Below are positions 1 to 9,289 of a DNA stretch of 64,000 nt, piece after piece. The DNA comes from Rothia sp. P100 (GTDB lineage Bacteria > Actinomycetota > Actinomycetes > Actinomycetales > Micrococcaceae). The first letter of the stretch is position 1, and every line of letters begins with the position of its first letter. The translations under genes were made by a program, and so were the position numbers. The notes under the pieces were generated by a model. That model made no database searches, had not been told where the DNA came from, and saw only the letters and a list, made by a program, of their open reading frames with translations. The stretch lies in NCBI RefSeq assembly GCF_023712425.1, contig NZ_JAMAYG010000004.1:310001-374000 (forward strand), given 5' to 3'.

Positions 1-1262
1 AAGTCAACGCAGCATTCAATGCTCTGACCAAGCACGTTGTGCGTCAGCGCATCCTCACCGACCAGGTACGCATCGACGGCCGCGGTCTGACCGACATCCG
101 CCAGTTGACCGCTGAGGTTGAGGTTCTGCCCCGCGTCCACGGTTCAGCTATCTTTGAGCGGGGCGAAACCCAGATTATGGGCGTCACCACCCTCAACATG
201 CTCAAGATGGAACAGCAGCTTGACTCCCTTTACCCGGTTAAGTCAAAGCGCTACATCCACCACTACAACTTCCCGCCCTACTCAACCGGTGAAACCGGCC
301 GCGTAGGCTCACCCAAGCGCCGAGAAATCGGCCACGGTGCCCTTGCCGAGCGCGCGATTACCCCGATCCTGCCCTCACGTGAAGAGTTCCCCTACGCCAT
401 CCGCCAGGTATCAGAGGCATTGGGCTCCAACGGCTCAACCTCCATGGGCTCAGTGTGTGCTTCAACCCTGTCTCTGCTGAACGCCGGTGTGCCCCTGCGT
501 GCGCCCGTTGCAGGTATTGCGATGGGTCTGGTATCAGACGAGGTGGACGGCGAAACCCGTTACGCAGCTCTGACCGACATCCTCGGTGCAGAAGACGCAC
601 TGGGCGATATGGACTTCAAGGTCGCAGGTACCAGCGAGTTCGTTACCGCTATCCAGCTGGACACCAAGCTCGACGGTATCCCCGCATCCGTTCTGGCCGG
701 CGCCCTGACTCAGGCACGTGAAGCCCGTCTGCACATCCTCGAGGTCATCAATGCAGCTATTGATGCACCCGATGAAATGAGCGACTTTGCACCCCGCGTC
801 ATCTCCGTTCAGGTCCCCGTTGCCAAGATCGGTGAGGTCATTGGCCCCAAGGGCAAGATGATCAACCAGATCCAGGAAGATACCGGCACCGATATCTCCA
901 TTGAGGACGACGGCACCGTCTACATTGGCGCAACCGACGGCCCCTCAGCTGAGGCTGCACGCTCAGCTATCAACGCAATCGCTAACCCCCAGGTTCCCGA
1001 AATCGGCGAACGCTACCTGGGTACTGTCGTTAAGACCACCAGCTTTGGTGCTTTCGTGTCACTGACCCCCGGCAAGGACGGTCTGCTGCACATCAGCGAG
1101 CTGCGTAAGCTCAACGACGGCAAGCGCGTTGAAGATGTTGAGGACGTTGTGGGCGTAGGCCAGAAGGTTCAGGTTGAAATCTCCAAGATTGATGACCGCG
1201 GCAAGCTCTCACTGGTTCCCGTGGTCGCCGACGGCGAAGAGGCTGGAGCCGACGAAGAGTAA
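1..1262 (+). CDS. pnp: Polyribonucleotide nucleotidyltransferase (PNPase), 5'-truncated
   Basis: PNPase degrades RNA 3'-to-5' by phosphorolysis in the cytoplasm. The reading frame is open from base 3, so the start and the first RNase PH domain lie outside the window. An in-frame GTG at 39 is not the true start, because the homologous protein continues upstream. What remains is the second RNase PH domain ([15 protein letters not shown], then [16 protein letters not shown]), a KH domain with the GxxG loop IGPKGK, and a C-terminal S1 domain ([15 protein letters not shown] to [13 protein letters not shown]-like strands). The end is complete at TAA 1260-1262 and is followed by a strong terminator. 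Identity is secure; the missing N-terminus is only a window effect. Confidence 0.97.
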   Translation, partial: VNAAFNALTKHVVRQRILTDQVRIDGRGLTDIRQLTAEVEVLPRVHGSAIFERGETQIMGVTTLNMLKMEQQLDSLYPVKSKRYIHHYNFPPYSTGETGRVGSPKRREIGHGALAERAITPILPSREEFPYAIRQVSEALGSNGSTSMGSVCASTLSLLNAGVPLRAPVAGIAMGLVSDEVDGETRYAALTDILGAEDALGDMDFKVAGTSEFVTAIQLDTKLDGIPASVLAGALTQAREARLHILEVINAAIDAPDEMSDFAPRVISVQVPVAKIGEVIGPKGKMINQIQEDTGTDISIEDDGTVYIGATDGPSAEAARSAINAIANPQVPEIGERYLGTVVKTTSFGAFVSLTPGKDGLLHISELRKLNDGKRVEDVEDVVGVGQKVQVEISKIDDRGKLSLVPVVADGEEAGADEE

Positions 1263-1291
1263 GTAGGGTCAGCCCTCACTGTAACCACCAT

Positions 1292-1334
1292 CAACGGGTG
1301 GGGTGCCGAAAGGCTCCCCACCCGTTGGGGTTTT
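1292..1334 (+). terminator. Rho-independent terminator after pnp
   Basis: Perfect 12-bp stem CAACGGGTGGGG (1292-1303) / CCCCACCCGTTG (1316-1327) with a 12-base loop, followed by GGGGTTTT. It lies between pnp and the M16 protease and shows that any in-frame start of the next gene upstream of it is wrong. Confidence 0.9.
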
Positions 1335-1392
1335 AAAGCCTGCAAAAGGGTATATTGAACTAAAAGCCCAAAGATTTAAACCAGAGAGACCT

Positions 1393-2724
1393 ATGCCCGT
1401 CCTTCTTCCCACCTCCCTCACCCAGCTCACCGATGAGCTCAACTACCATACCGGCAAGCTCATTCACGCCGGTGGCGGCGGCAACGATGTTCGCCGTAGC
1501 ATTTTACCCGGCGGTGTGCGCGTGATCACCGAGCGCATGCCCTCCCAGCGTTCTGTTTCAATTGGCTTTTGGGTAGGGGTTGGCTCACGCGATGAAGCCC
1601 CCGGTATGCTGGGTTCCACTCACTTCCTTGAACACCTGCTTTTTAAGGGCACCGGCCAGCGTACCGCACTTGATATTGCCCACGCCTTTGACAGGGTGGG
1701 CGGCGAATCCAACGCGCTCACCGCTAAAGAGCACACCTGCTACTACGCACGAGTGTTGGACGAGGACACCTCCATGGCCATTGACGTCATCGCCGATATG
1801 GTGACCGGCGCTGTCATTGACCCCGAACTGCTGGAGCAAGAGCGCGGCGTCATCCTCGAAGAGATCGCCATGGACCAGGACGACCCCACCGACGTTGCCT
1901 TTGAGTCATTCATCGAGCAGCTCATGGGAACCCACCCGCTGGGACGCCCCATCGGGGGTACCCCGCAAGAAATCACCGATGTCTCCCGCGAAGCGGTGTG
2001 GGACCACTACAAAAAGTTCTACACCCCCGACCGGTTAGTTATCTCTGCCGCGGGTAGTCTCAACCACGGCGAAATCGTCAAACTGGTCATGGAATCACTG
2101 GCCCAGCGCGGCTGGGACTTGAACGAGGGCACCGCCCCGGCACCCCGCCGCGAGCGCCTGCGCGCTGATATCACCCCGGGCGCTGAGAGTCTGACCCTGG
2201 AGAAGAATTTTGAGCAGACCAACATTGTGATGGGTTGCCCCGGTTTGATAGCAGGTGATGATCGCCGTTTTGCCATGAGCGTGCTCAACAGCGCCCTGGG
2301 CGGCGGCATGTCTTCGCGTCTTTTCCAGGAGATTCGCGAGAAGCGCGGTCTGGCCTATTCGACCTTCTCTTTCTCTGGCTCTTACTCAGATGCGGGCTAC
2401 TTCGGTATGTACGCTGGTTGCCTGCCAGCTAAAGCAGAGCAGGTGACTGAGCTGATGCAGAAGACCTTTGACGATCTTGCACGCGATGGGCTGACCGCTG
2501 ATGAACTGGAGAAGGTCATTGGCCAGCTGGGTGGGTCAACCATACTGGGCAGTGAAGACGCCGGTAGCCGTATGAGCCGCCTGGGTAGGGCTGAGCTAGA
2601 TTCGGGTCGCTTTATGAGCCTAGATGAGCTCCTTGAAGGTGTCCGCGCTGTCACCCTTGATGATGTTCAAGATCTTGCCCGCTACCTGGCACAGCAGACC
2701 TGGGTAACAACGGTTGTCAAATAA
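1393..2724 (+). CDS. M16 family zinc metallopeptidase (processing-peptidase-like)
   Basis: A 443-aa insulinase/pitrilysin-type peptidase of the single-domain-pair bacterial class found next to pnp in many actinobacteria. The inverted zinc motif HxxEH is at residues 77-81 (HFLEH), and the downstream acidic ligand region GGESNALTAKEHTCYYA follows. The second half carries the family's inactive domain with SALGGGMSSRLFQEIREKRGLAYS. I chose ATG 1393 because the open frame upstream (to 1303) runs through the pnp terminator and encodes nothing conserved; AGAGAG lies just upstream. There is no signal peptide, so it is probably cytoplasmic. The natural substrate cannot be told from the sequence. Confidence 0.9.
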   Translation: MPVLLPTSLTQLTDELNYHTGKLIHAGGGGNDVRRSILPGGVRVITERMPSQRSVSIGFWVGVGSRDEAPGMLGSTHFLEHLLFKGTGQRTALDIAHAFDRVGGESNALTAKEHTCYYARVLDEDTSMAIDVIADMVTGAVIDPELLEQERGVILEEIAMDQDDPTDVAFESFIEQLMGTHPLGRPIGGTPQEITDVSREAVWDHYKKFYTPDRLVISAAGSLNHGEIVKLVMESLAQRGWDLNEGTAPAPRRERLRADITPGAESLTLEKNFEQTNIVMGCPGLIAGDDRRFAMSVLNSALGGGMSSRLFQEIREKRGLAYSTFSFSGSYSDAGYFGMYAGCLPAKAEQVTELMQKTFDDLARDGLTADELEKVIGQLGGSTILGSEDAGSRMSRLGRAELDSGRFMSLDELLEGVRAVTLDDVQDLARYLAQQTWVTTVVK

Positions 2725-2729
2725 AATCC

Positions 2730-4670
2730 CTACTGGCCCTGGACGTGTTCCGGGGCCAGAGTGCTGTGGGCCAGGCTAGCTTCTGCCTGCTGGACGGCGT
2801 CCGCAATAATCTGGGCATAGACTTCAAGGCCCTGCCCGTGCGGGTGCACGCCGTCTGACACCAGGTATTCCGGGTGACCTTCACTGGCTGCCTGCCAGTC
2901 GGCGATGCTCACCGTGTCAGGGTGAGCTGCGGCAAAGGAGCGAATTGCCTGGTTGGAGGGCTCAATCCAGGGCAGGCTATCAGGGCCTCGGCCCGTCACA
3001 AGAACCAGCCGGCGCTTGCCATCTGCTACGACCGTTTCGTAGAGCTCCTCAAGTTCTTCAGTCGAGAAAGTGGAATTGGCAGTCACCGAAAGCACCACCA
3101 CCGTGGGTAGCGTACCTTCGTTTGCCTGCTGCTTGATTAGGGGTATGGCCTTACTGCTGGTGCGGGAAACTTCCCCGTCAATAGCTGCATGAGGGAGCAT
3201 GTTTGCCAGCTCACCGGCGGCGGCCAGCGTTACCGAGTCACCCACCACACTTACCCCGTCTGGAATTGCAAGGGCAGTGGGCGTCTCAGCCGGTTGCTGG
3301 TCCTCTGGGGCAGAAGTAATCGGCTGTTGCTGGTGTTGATCTTGGGCAGCCTGGCCGGCAGCAATGAGAGCCTGGGCCTGCGTCATGTTCGGTGCTGTAC
3401 GTACAGCAAAAACCGTTGCAATGAGAGCTAGACAGGTCAGCACCGCAGCAGCCACGGGCACCACTTTGCCGGTACGAGCAAACATAGCGGTCAGCCAAGA
3501 GCTCAGGGCCCCGCGGAAGCCTAGAGCGCGAACAGGTTGTTCCACATAGATGTAAGAGGCACCGGCGCAGAGCAGAGTGAGCAGCAGGACGACGGCATTG
3601 ACCCAGGGAGAGCGCACGGGGCCAAACATATAGTGGGCCAGCACCATCAGTGGCCAGTGCCAAAGATAAATACCGTAAGACCTCTGACCCACCCAGACAA
3701 GAGGGGGGAAGGAGAGCAGAGCGCGAAAAGCATCTGAGGTGCCGCCCCGGACATCCGGTAGGAGCGCCTGAATCATTCCCAGACCCAAGAGGGAACCGGC
3801 AAGAAGCCCCCAGGGCATCAAAAGACCCGGGTTAGCGTCAGAAAGGGTGAGGGCCAAGGGTACTACGAGCAGGAGGGACACCCAGCCCGTTGCCTGGCGG
3901 ATCCAACCCTGAGCGCCGTTGCCGTAACCGACGATGGGGTAGAGACGTTCATCTGCCGGCGGGTACATGGACCAAGGCAGCAGCATAGCGAGTAGCACGC
4001 CTACCATCAGGCCGTAAAGGTGGGTATCGGTGCCGTAGTAGAGGCGGGTAGCTGAAGCGCCCAGCGCCCCTAGGATGAGCGTGAGCAGCAGGGAGAGTGT
4101 GCCCAAAATTGCCGGGACCAGTGAACGCTGCCACCACTTGGCGGTAAACATGAAAACAAAGACCATGATGACCGGCCAGAAGAAATAGAACTGTTCCTCA
4201 ACAGCCAGGGACCAGAAATTGGTCATGAGTTCGGGGGATGTCTGGGTGAAATAGTCGTTACCTGCCCTAATGAGCAGCCAGTTAGAGGAGTAGGTGAAGG
4301 CACCCAAAATTTGGCGCCCCAGACCCACCTGCGCGTCACCGCCCACGATCAGGGCCACCGTGGAGATAAAGAGCACCAGCACAGCGACGGCCGGGATAAG
4401 ACGGCGCAGACGCCGCACCCAGAAAGCAACGATGTTCATCTTGCCGGTATAAGCACCCTCGCGCAGGAGCAAGGCGGTAATCAGATAGCCGGAGATAACG
4501 AAGAAGATATCAACACCGATCATGCCTCCGGGCAGAGCTTGGGGCCAGAAATGGTAGACCACAACCAGCAGCACGGCGATGGCTCGTATACCGTCGAGCC
4601 CGCGCAGCACAAATTTTCTCTGCCCTTCGTGCGGGTGCACGGCAGAATAAAAGACGTGGTCTTCTTTCAC
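2730..4670 (-). CDS. OatA-like membrane acyltransferase with C-terminal SGNH domain
   Basis: A 646-aa polytopic enzyme. Residues about 20-390 form an acyltransferase-3 domain: RGLDGIRAIAVLLVVVYHF start, GVDIFFVISGYLIT, about ten hydrophobic helices, and WSLAVEEQFYFFWP. After a further helix and an Ala/Gln-rich linker comes an extracytoplasmic SGNH-hydrolase domain with VVGDSVTL (Ser nucleophile block) and SDGVHPHG (Asp/His block). Proteins with this layout transfer acetyl groups from the cytoplasm to surface polymers; OatA O-acetylates peptidoglycan and confers lysozyme resistance. The true acceptor here (peptidoglycan, teichoic acid or glycan) is unknown. The start is GTG 4668-4670 with GAGGA about 9 bases upstream. 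It is transcribed divergently from dapB. Confidence 0.85.
   Translation of the reverse strand: MKEDHVFYSAVHPHEGQRKFVLRGLDGIRAIAVLLVVVYHFWPQALPGGMIGVDIFFVISGYLITALLLREGAYTGKMNIVAFWVRRLRRLIPAVAVLVLFISTVALIVGGDAQVGLGRQILGAFTYSSNWLLIRAGNDYFTQTSPELMTNFWSLAVEEQFYFFWPVIMVFVFMFTAKWWQRSLVPAILGTLSLLLTLILGALGASATRLYYGTDTHLYGLMVGVLLAMLLPWSMYPPADERLYPIVGYGNGAQGWIRQATGWVSLLLVVPLALTLSDANPGLLMPWGLLAGSLLGLGMIQALLPDVRGGTSDAFRALLSFPPLVWVGQRSYGIYLWHWPLMVLAHYMFGPVRSPWVNAVVLLLTLLCAGASYIYVEQPVRALGFRGALSSWLTAMFARTGKVVPVAAAVLTCLALIATVFAVRTAPNMTQAQALIAAGQAAQDQHQQQPITSAPEDQQPAETPTALAIPDGVSVVGDSVTLAAAGELANMLPHAAIDGEVSRTSSKAIPLIKQQANEGTLPTVVVLSVTANSTFSTEELEELYETVVADGKRRLVLVTGRGPDSLPWIEPSNQAIRSFAAAHPDTVSIADWQAASEGHPEYLVSDGVHPHGQGLEVYAQIIADAVQQAEASLAHSTLAPEHVQGQ
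2733..2759. terminator. Hairpin at the convergent M16/acyltransferase ends
   Basis: CTGGCCC (2733-2739) pairs with GGGCCAG (2753-2759). It overlaps the 3' end of the leftward acyltransferase gene and lies just past the M16 stop, so it could serve transcripts from either side. T-tracts are poor. Confidence 0.5.
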
Positions 4671-4979
4671 CGAAAAGGTCCTCTGGTTTTATTAGGGGGA
4701 GATGTGCAGGCGCACCTCACCAGTTTAGGGGGTAGAAGCCTAAAAAGCAGGGCGCGTAGAACCTATCCGGTAGGGGTGTTCTGCCCTACCCGGTCAGCCG
4801 AGTTTCGTATGATGAAACAGCCTGTACAACGCGGGAAGGCTGTATGCGCTGGTGAAAGTATCTTTTATGAAGTGAACCCCTGCGCCAGGCAAGGGTTTTC
4901 GCTAGAGTGGTAAGCAGTAGTAGCGCCCCACTGAGCGCTACACACAAGTACTCGGGTTGCCGGGAGACAGGGCAGGTAA
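4671..4979. other. Divergent acyltransferase/dapB intergenic region with two hairpins
   Basis: No gene is visible. It contains a hairpin CCGGTAGGG / CCCTA(C)CCGG at 4767-4793 with one bulge. A second, GTAGCGC / GCGCTAC at 4920-4941, lies in the probable dapB 5' leader. A weak -10-like TAGAGT is at 4903-4908 but has no convincing -35. The dapB ribosome site (GGGAGACAGGGCAGG) closes the region. Confidence 0.5.
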
Positions 4980-5735
4980 ATGAGCAAGATCTGGAAGGTT
5001 GCTGTCATCGGTGCAGCTGGCCGTATGGGGTCAGAAGCTGTAGCAGCGGTGAATCAAGCTGACGATATGGAGCTGGTAGCGGCCCTGGGCAACGGAGATT
5101 CCCTTGAACTCCTGGTGGAATATAGCGCAGAAGTCATGATTGACCTGACCGTTCCCGCTGTCACTGAACAGAACGTCCGCTTCGCAGTAGAGCACGATAT
5201 TCACGCCGTAGTAGGCACCACCGGCTGGGACCAGGAACGCCTCAGCAACCTTGAAACCCTCCTCAAAGAGCACCCTAGCATTGGTGTACTCATTGCCCCT
5301 AACTTTGCCATCGGCTCCATTTTGGCCACCGAATTCGCTGCCAAAGCTGCCCGCTTCTTTGAATCGGTAGAAGTTATTGAGATGCACCACCCTAATAAGG
5401 TGGACGCCCCGAGCGGTACCGCTGTGCACACCGCCCAGAAAATTGCCGAATCCCGAGCTGTCGCTGGTGTCGGGCCTTCACCCGACGCGACCGAAACCGA
5501 CCCTGATGGTTCGCGCGGTGCCGTGGTCGATGGCGTCAACGTGCACGCCGTGCGTTTGCGCGGGCTGACCGCCCACCAAGAAATCCTGCTGGGAGATGCT
5601 GGCCAGCAACTGGTCATCCGCCACGACTCCTTTGACCGCACTAGCTTCATGCCCGGCGTCCTGCTGGGTGTGCGCCAGGTAGCTGAGAATCCCGGTCTCT
5701 CAGTGGGCCTTGCCCGGTACCTTAACCTTGACTAG
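4980..5735 (+). CDS. dapB: 4-hydroxy-tetrahydrodipicolinate reductase
   Basis: DapB reduces hydroxy-tetrahydrodipicolinate to tetrahydrodipicolinate with NAD(P)H, the second committed step from aspartate semialdehyde to diaminopimelate and lysine. The 251-aa length is normal. The Rossmann loop GAAGRMG is at residues 11-17, TVPAVTEQN and GTTGW follow, and the active-site segment is EMHHPNKVDAPSGTA. ATG 4980 follows a purine-rich ribosome site. dapA lies 0.7 kb downstream with one membrane protein gene between them, and dapF is 16 kb further on, so the DAP genes are only partly clustered. Confidence 0.97.
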   Translation: MSKIWKVAVIGAAGRMGSEAVAAVNQADDMELVAALGNGDSLELLVEYSAEVMIDLTVPAVTEQNVRFAVEHDIHAVVGTTGWDQERLSNLETLLKEHPSIGVLIAPNFAIGSILATEFAAKAARFFESVEVIEMHHPNKVDAPSGTAVHTAQKIAESRAVAGVGPSPDATETDPDGSRGAVVDGVNVHAVRLRGLTAHQEILLGDAGQQLVIRHDSFDRTSFMPGVLLGVRQVAENPGLSVGLARYLNLD

Positions 5736-6351
5736 CGCAGCCCCCAGCACCTCCCTCAGACTTTTTAGCGCCGGCACTATTGCCCTGGCTGTGCTCACCG
5801 TGCTCATTCTTCCCCTGGGCTGGGGCACCAAACTCTTCCTGCTCACGGTAGGTGTTTTCTGCGCCGTCTTCATCGCGGTGGATGCCGGAGGTCGAGGCAA
5901 AATCTTTGCAGCTCTGATTACCGGGGCGCTCGCCCTCTACCTGGCACTTACCGTGCAGCGCGGGCTGATCTTTATTGAACACGCTGGAACAGTGGGGCTA
6001 GTTCTGGGTCTTGCCCTCATTGTCCTGCCGATTTTAGGTGTCTGGTCCATCGTCCGAGAAATTACCTTTGGCGCCCGCACCCAAAAACTGGGTGAAGAAC
6101 TGGCGCGGGCCGGTGAGCTTCCAGAAGACCACCTACCCCGCAGCGCTTCGGGGCGGATCGATCGGGCAGCTGCCGATGAACAGTTCACCCAGTACGCTGG
6201 CGCGGTAGAAAATGATGGGTCCAGCTGGAAAAACTGGTTCAAACTATCTTTAGCCTACGACGCTTCGGGCGACCGCAAACGTGCCCGAAAGTCCATGCGC
6301 ACCGCCATTGACCTTTACCGGGGTAAAACACCCCAGAACCTCACCGTCTAG
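5710..6351 (+). CDS. Membrane protein with C-terminal TPR-like helices
   Basis: Up to 213 aa. Three or four hydrophobic segments occupy about residues 15-115 (LFSAGTIALAVLTVLILPLGW; IFAALITGALALYLAL; GLVLGLALIVLPILGVW). A cytoplasmic tail follows, ending in an amphipathic TPR-like pair (WKNWFKLSLAYDASGDRKRARKSMRTAID). The start is uncertain: TTG 5710 and TTG 5728 both overlap the dapB 3' end, and neither has a clear ribosome site, which suggests translational coupling. I recall that actinobacterial dapB-dapA intervals often hold such a gene. Function is unknown; position suggests co-expression with lysine/DAP synthesis. Confidence 0.75.
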   Translation: MPGTLTLTSAAPSTSLRLFSAGTIALAVLTVLILPLGWGTKLFLLTVGVFCAVFIAVDAGGRGKIFAALITGALALYLALTVQRGLIFIEHAGTVGLVLGLALIVLPILGVWSIVREITFGARTQKLGEELARAGELPEDHLPRSASGRIDRAAADEQFTQYAGAVENDGSSWKNWFKLSLAYDASGDRKRARKSMRTAIDLYRGKTPQNLTV

Positions 6352-6453
6352 AGAATTTCAACCGATCACACGGGTAGCACCGGGGGAGCAAGCTCACACG
6401 AGATGGGCTACTTTCTAGGGACTAGCCCCAGCACATAAGGTAACGTATTAACT

Positions 6454-7374
6454 ATGTCTGAGACTGCAACCACCACCTCACCCATCTTTGGTCGACTGCT
6501 GACCGCTATGGTCACCCCTTTCACCGAGTCCGGTGACGTTGACGAAAAAGCCACAGCGGCTCTTGCTCAAAACCTTGTGGACCGCGGTCATGACGGTCTC
6601 ATCGTCTGTGGCACGACCGGCGAATACTCCACCATGACCGATGAAGAAAATGAGAACGTTTTCCGCATCGTCAAAGAGGCAGTGGGGGAGCGGGCCCACA
6701 TCGTGGCCGGCGTGGGCTCTAACGACACTCACCACACTCTTCACCTGGCCTCCCGCGCCGAAGCGGTTGGTGTAGACGGCCTGCTGGTGGTAACCCCCTA
6801 TTACAACAAGCCCACTCAGACTGGCCTTGAAGCCCATTTCCGCACCGTAGCTGATGCCGTCAAAACCCCCGTTATGCTCTATGACATCCCCGGGCGAGCT
6901 GGCATTCCTATTACTCCTGCGGTCTACCGTTCACTGGCTAGCCACGAGAACATCGTGGCTGTTAAGGACGCTAAGGCAGACTTCACCGCAGCCACCGAGG
7001 TCATGGAAACCACCGACCTGCAGTACTACTCCGGTGATGATGGTCTGACCCTGCCCTGGATGGCGGTGGGAGCTGTCGGTCTGGTCGGTGTGACCAGCCA
7101 CGTGGCTCCAGAGGCCTTCCGCCAGCTCATCGACGCGACCGTTGCAGGAGACCTTGCGACAGCTCAGAAGCTGCACCTTGAACTGGCACCGGTAATTCGA
7201 GCTGCTATGAGCCGCGTGCCCGGCTGTGTAGCTGCCAAGCAGATTCTTTCGTGGCAGGGAATTCTAGATTCCCCGGTCGTGCGTCTACCGCACGTGCTAG
7301 CAACCGATGAAGAAGCGGCACTCATGCGGGCAGACCTTGAAGGTTCTACCATCGCTTCAACACTCATCAGTTAA
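6454..7374 (+). CDS. dapA: 4-hydroxy-tetrahydrodipicolinate synthase
   Basis: DapA condenses pyruvate with aspartate semialdehyde. The 306-aa TIM barrel shows the family signatures: CGTTGEYSTMTDEE (Thr54/Thr55 of the proton relay), VVTPYYNKPTQTGL (Tyr116/117), YDIPGRAGI, and the Schiff-base lysine Lys171 in IVAVKDAK. The 103-base gap upstream holds a GGGCTA/TAGCCC hairpin (6404-6427) and a modest AAGGTAA ribosome site, so dapA may have its own promoter. A hairpin follows the stop before rnj. Confidence 0.97.
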   Translation: MSETATTTSPIFGRLLTAMVTPFTESGDVDEKATAALAQNLVDRGHDGLIVCGTTGEYSTMTDEENENVFRIVKEAVGERAHIVAGVGSNDTHHTLHLASRAEAVGVDGLLVVTPYYNKPTQTGLEAHFRTVADAVKTPVMLYDIPGRAGIPITPAVYRSLASHENIVAVKDAKADFTAATEVMETTDLQYYSGDDGLTLPWMAVGAVGLVGVTSHVAPEAFRQLIDATVAGDLATAQKLHLELAPVIRAAMSRVPGCVAAKQILSWQGILDSPVVRLPHVLATDEEAALMRADLEGSTIASTLIS

Positions 7375-7391
7375 AGACGTTACAAGGGGTT

Positions 7392-7434
7392 AGCGGGCTT
7401 ACCTAAGACACTAGGTTTTAGGCAGGCCCGCTTT
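7392..7434 (+). terminator. Probable terminator between dapA and rnj
   Basis: GCGGGC...CTAA (from 7393) pairs with TTAG...GCCCGC (to 7431), with an internal mismatch, followed by a short TTT. It is an imperfect but stable hairpin. Confidence 0.5.
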
Positions 7435-7475
7435 GCCCGTAGAAAATACAAAAAGAAAAGTAAGAAAGAGAGACT

Positions 7476-9194
7476 ATGGCTCAAACTGTTACTAGTCCCC
7501 ATATGCCGCCCAAGCTCAAGAAGGACACCCTGCGCGTTGTGCCGCTCGGTGGCCTGGGTGAAGTAGGCCGTAATATGACCGTTTACGAGATCAACGGTAA
7601 GCTCCTCATCGTTGACTGCGGCGTGCTCTTCCCCGAAGAGTCCCAGCCCGGTGTTGACCTGATTCTGCCGGATCTCAACTACATCAAGGACCGCCTAGAT
7701 GACGTGGTAGCTGTGGTGCTGACCCACGGTCACGAAGACCACATCGGCGCTGTTCCTTACCTGTTGCGCCGCCGCCCCGACATCCCCCTGGTGGGATCAC
7801 AGCTGACCCTGGCCTTGGTAGAGGCTAAGCTGCAGGAACACCGCATCAAGCCCTACACCATGGACGTGGTCGAGGGGCAGATCGAGAAAATCGGCCCCTT
7901 CGAGTGTGAATTCGTTGCCGTTAATCACTCCATTCCCGATGCCATGGCAGTCTTCATTCGCACCGTTGCGGGTAACACCCTGCACACCGGTGACTTCAAG
8001 ATGGACCAGCTACCCCTGGACGGACGTATTACCGACCTGCGCCACTTCGCGCGTCTGGGTGAAGAAGGTGTTGACCTCTTCTTGCCCGACTCAACCAACG
8101 CTGAGGTTCCCGGCTTCACCCCCACTGAGAAGCACATTGGTCCGGTGATTTCCAACGTCATCCGTGACGCCAAGAAGCGCGTCATTGTGGCTTCCTTCTC
8201 CTCTCACGTACACCGCGTACAGCAGGTGCTGGACGCCGCCGAAGAACGGGGCCGTAAGGTCGTGCTAGTGGGCCGCTCGATGGTGCGAAATATGACCATC
8301 GCTGAAAAGCTGGGTTACCTGACCGTGCCCAAGGGCCTGCTGATTGACCTCAAGAAGGTCGATGACTACCGCCCCGACCAAATCGTCATGATGTGCACCG
8401 GCTCCCAGGGTGAGCCCATGGCTGCGCTCTCTCGCATGGCTAACGGCGATCATAAGATTCAGATTGAACCCGATGACACAGTCATCCTGGCGTCCTCTTT
8501 GATCCCCGGCAACGAGACCTCTGTCTACCGCGTCATCAACGGCCTGATGAAGCTGGGTGCTAACGTGGTGCATAAGGGTAACGCTAAGGTTCACGTTTCA
8601 GGTCACGCAGCAGCGGGCGAACTGCTCTACTGTTACAACATCCTGCGCCCCCGCAACGTCATGCCCGTGCACGGTGAAGTCCGCCACCTACAGGCCAGCG
8701 GCAAGCTGGCCGTTGAAACCGGTATCAAGGAAGACCGCGTGCTGATCTGTGACTCCGGCACCGTGGTTGACCTCAAGGACGGCTTGGCGAATATCGTGGG
8801 TCAGGTACCCTGCGAATATGTTTATGTTGACGGCAAATCCGTAGGCCATGTAACCGAAGATGACCTCAAGGACCGCCGCGTCCTGGGCGAAGAAGGCTTC
8901 GTGTCTATCGTGACCGTTATCGACCGCGCCACCAAGCGCGTTGTGACCGGGCCGGACATCCACGCCCGCGGTATCGCTGAAAACGATTCCGTCTTTGATG
9001 ACATCACCCCCAAAATCACTGCGGCTCTTGAGGACGCCTTGCACCGTGCACCTGAGCGTGTGCATACCGTGCACCAGTTGCAGCAGATTGTCCGCCGCAC
9101 AATGGGAGCCTGGGTGGCCCGCCGCCTGCGCCGTAAGCCCATGATCGTGCCTGTGGTGATTGAAACCAACACCCCTGAAGCCCGCAAAGGCTAA
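7476..9194 (+). CDS. rnj: Ribonuclease J
   Basis: A 572-aa metallo-beta-lactamase/beta-CASP ribonuclease with 5'-to-3' exonuclease and endonuclease activity on mRNA and pre-rRNA. Metal ligands His84, His86, Asp88 and His89 lie in [11 protein letters not shown]; further ligands are in HTGDFKMDQ and DSTNA. The beta-CASP region ([14 protein letters not shown]), the HVSGHA motif and a C-terminal domain are present. ATG 7476 follows a GAAAGAGAGA ribosome site. With PNPase at the window's left edge, two main RNA-decay enzymes lie close together. A near-perfect terminator ends the gene. Confidence 0.97.
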   Translation: MAQTVTSPHMPPKLKKDTLRVVPLGGLGEVGRNMTVYEINGKLLIVDCGVLFPEESQPGVDLILPDLNYIKDRLDDVVAVVLTHGHEDHIGAVPYLLRRRPDIPLVGSQLTLALVEAKLQEHRIKPYTMDVVEGQIEKIGPFECEFVAVNHSIPDAMAVFIRTVAGNTLHTGDFKMDQLPLDGRITDLRHFARLGEEGVDLFLPDSTNAEVPGFTPTEKHIGPVISNVIRDAKKRVIVASFSSHVHRVQQVLDAAEERGRKVVLVGRSMVRNMTIAEKLGYLTVPKGLLIDLKKVDDYRPDQIVMMCTGSQGEPMAALSRMANGDHKIQIEPDDTVILASSLIPGNETSVYRVINGLMKLGANVVHKGNAKVHVSGHAAAGELLYCYNILRPRNVMPVHGEVRHLQASGKLAVETGIKEDRVLICDSGTVVDLKDGLANIVGQVPCEYVYVDGKSVGHVTEDDLKDRRVLGEEGFVSIVTVIDRATKRVVTGPDIHARGIAENDSVFDDITPKITAALEDALHRAPERVHTVHQLQQIVRRTMGAWVARRLRRKPMIVPVVIETNTPEARKG

Positions 9195-9219
9195 CAAAAA
9201 AGCTATCTAGCGTAGCTAT

Positions 9220-9253
9220 GGTGCGAAGCTCCTCCACACCGGAGCTTCGCACC
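9220..9253 (+). terminator. Strong terminator after rnj
   Basis: Perfect 13-bp stem GGTGCGAAGCTCC (9220-9232) / GGAGCTTCGCACC (9241-9253) with an 8-base loop, then TCTTGCCC. It falls inside the longest open frame of ftsK and so rules out an ftsK start at 9218. Confidence 0.85.
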
Positions 9254-9289
9254 TCTTGCCCTATCAACCCACGAAACTGTACTGGAAGA

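Noticed and set aside
4311-4913. 200-aa open frame opposite the acyltransferase gene
   Set aside because: It is antisense to conserved acyltransferase codons, has odd composition (His/Gln/Asp) and no ribosome site.
8688-9197. 169-aa reverse open frame opposite rnj
   Set aside because: Shadow of conserved RNase J codons with no homology I recognise.
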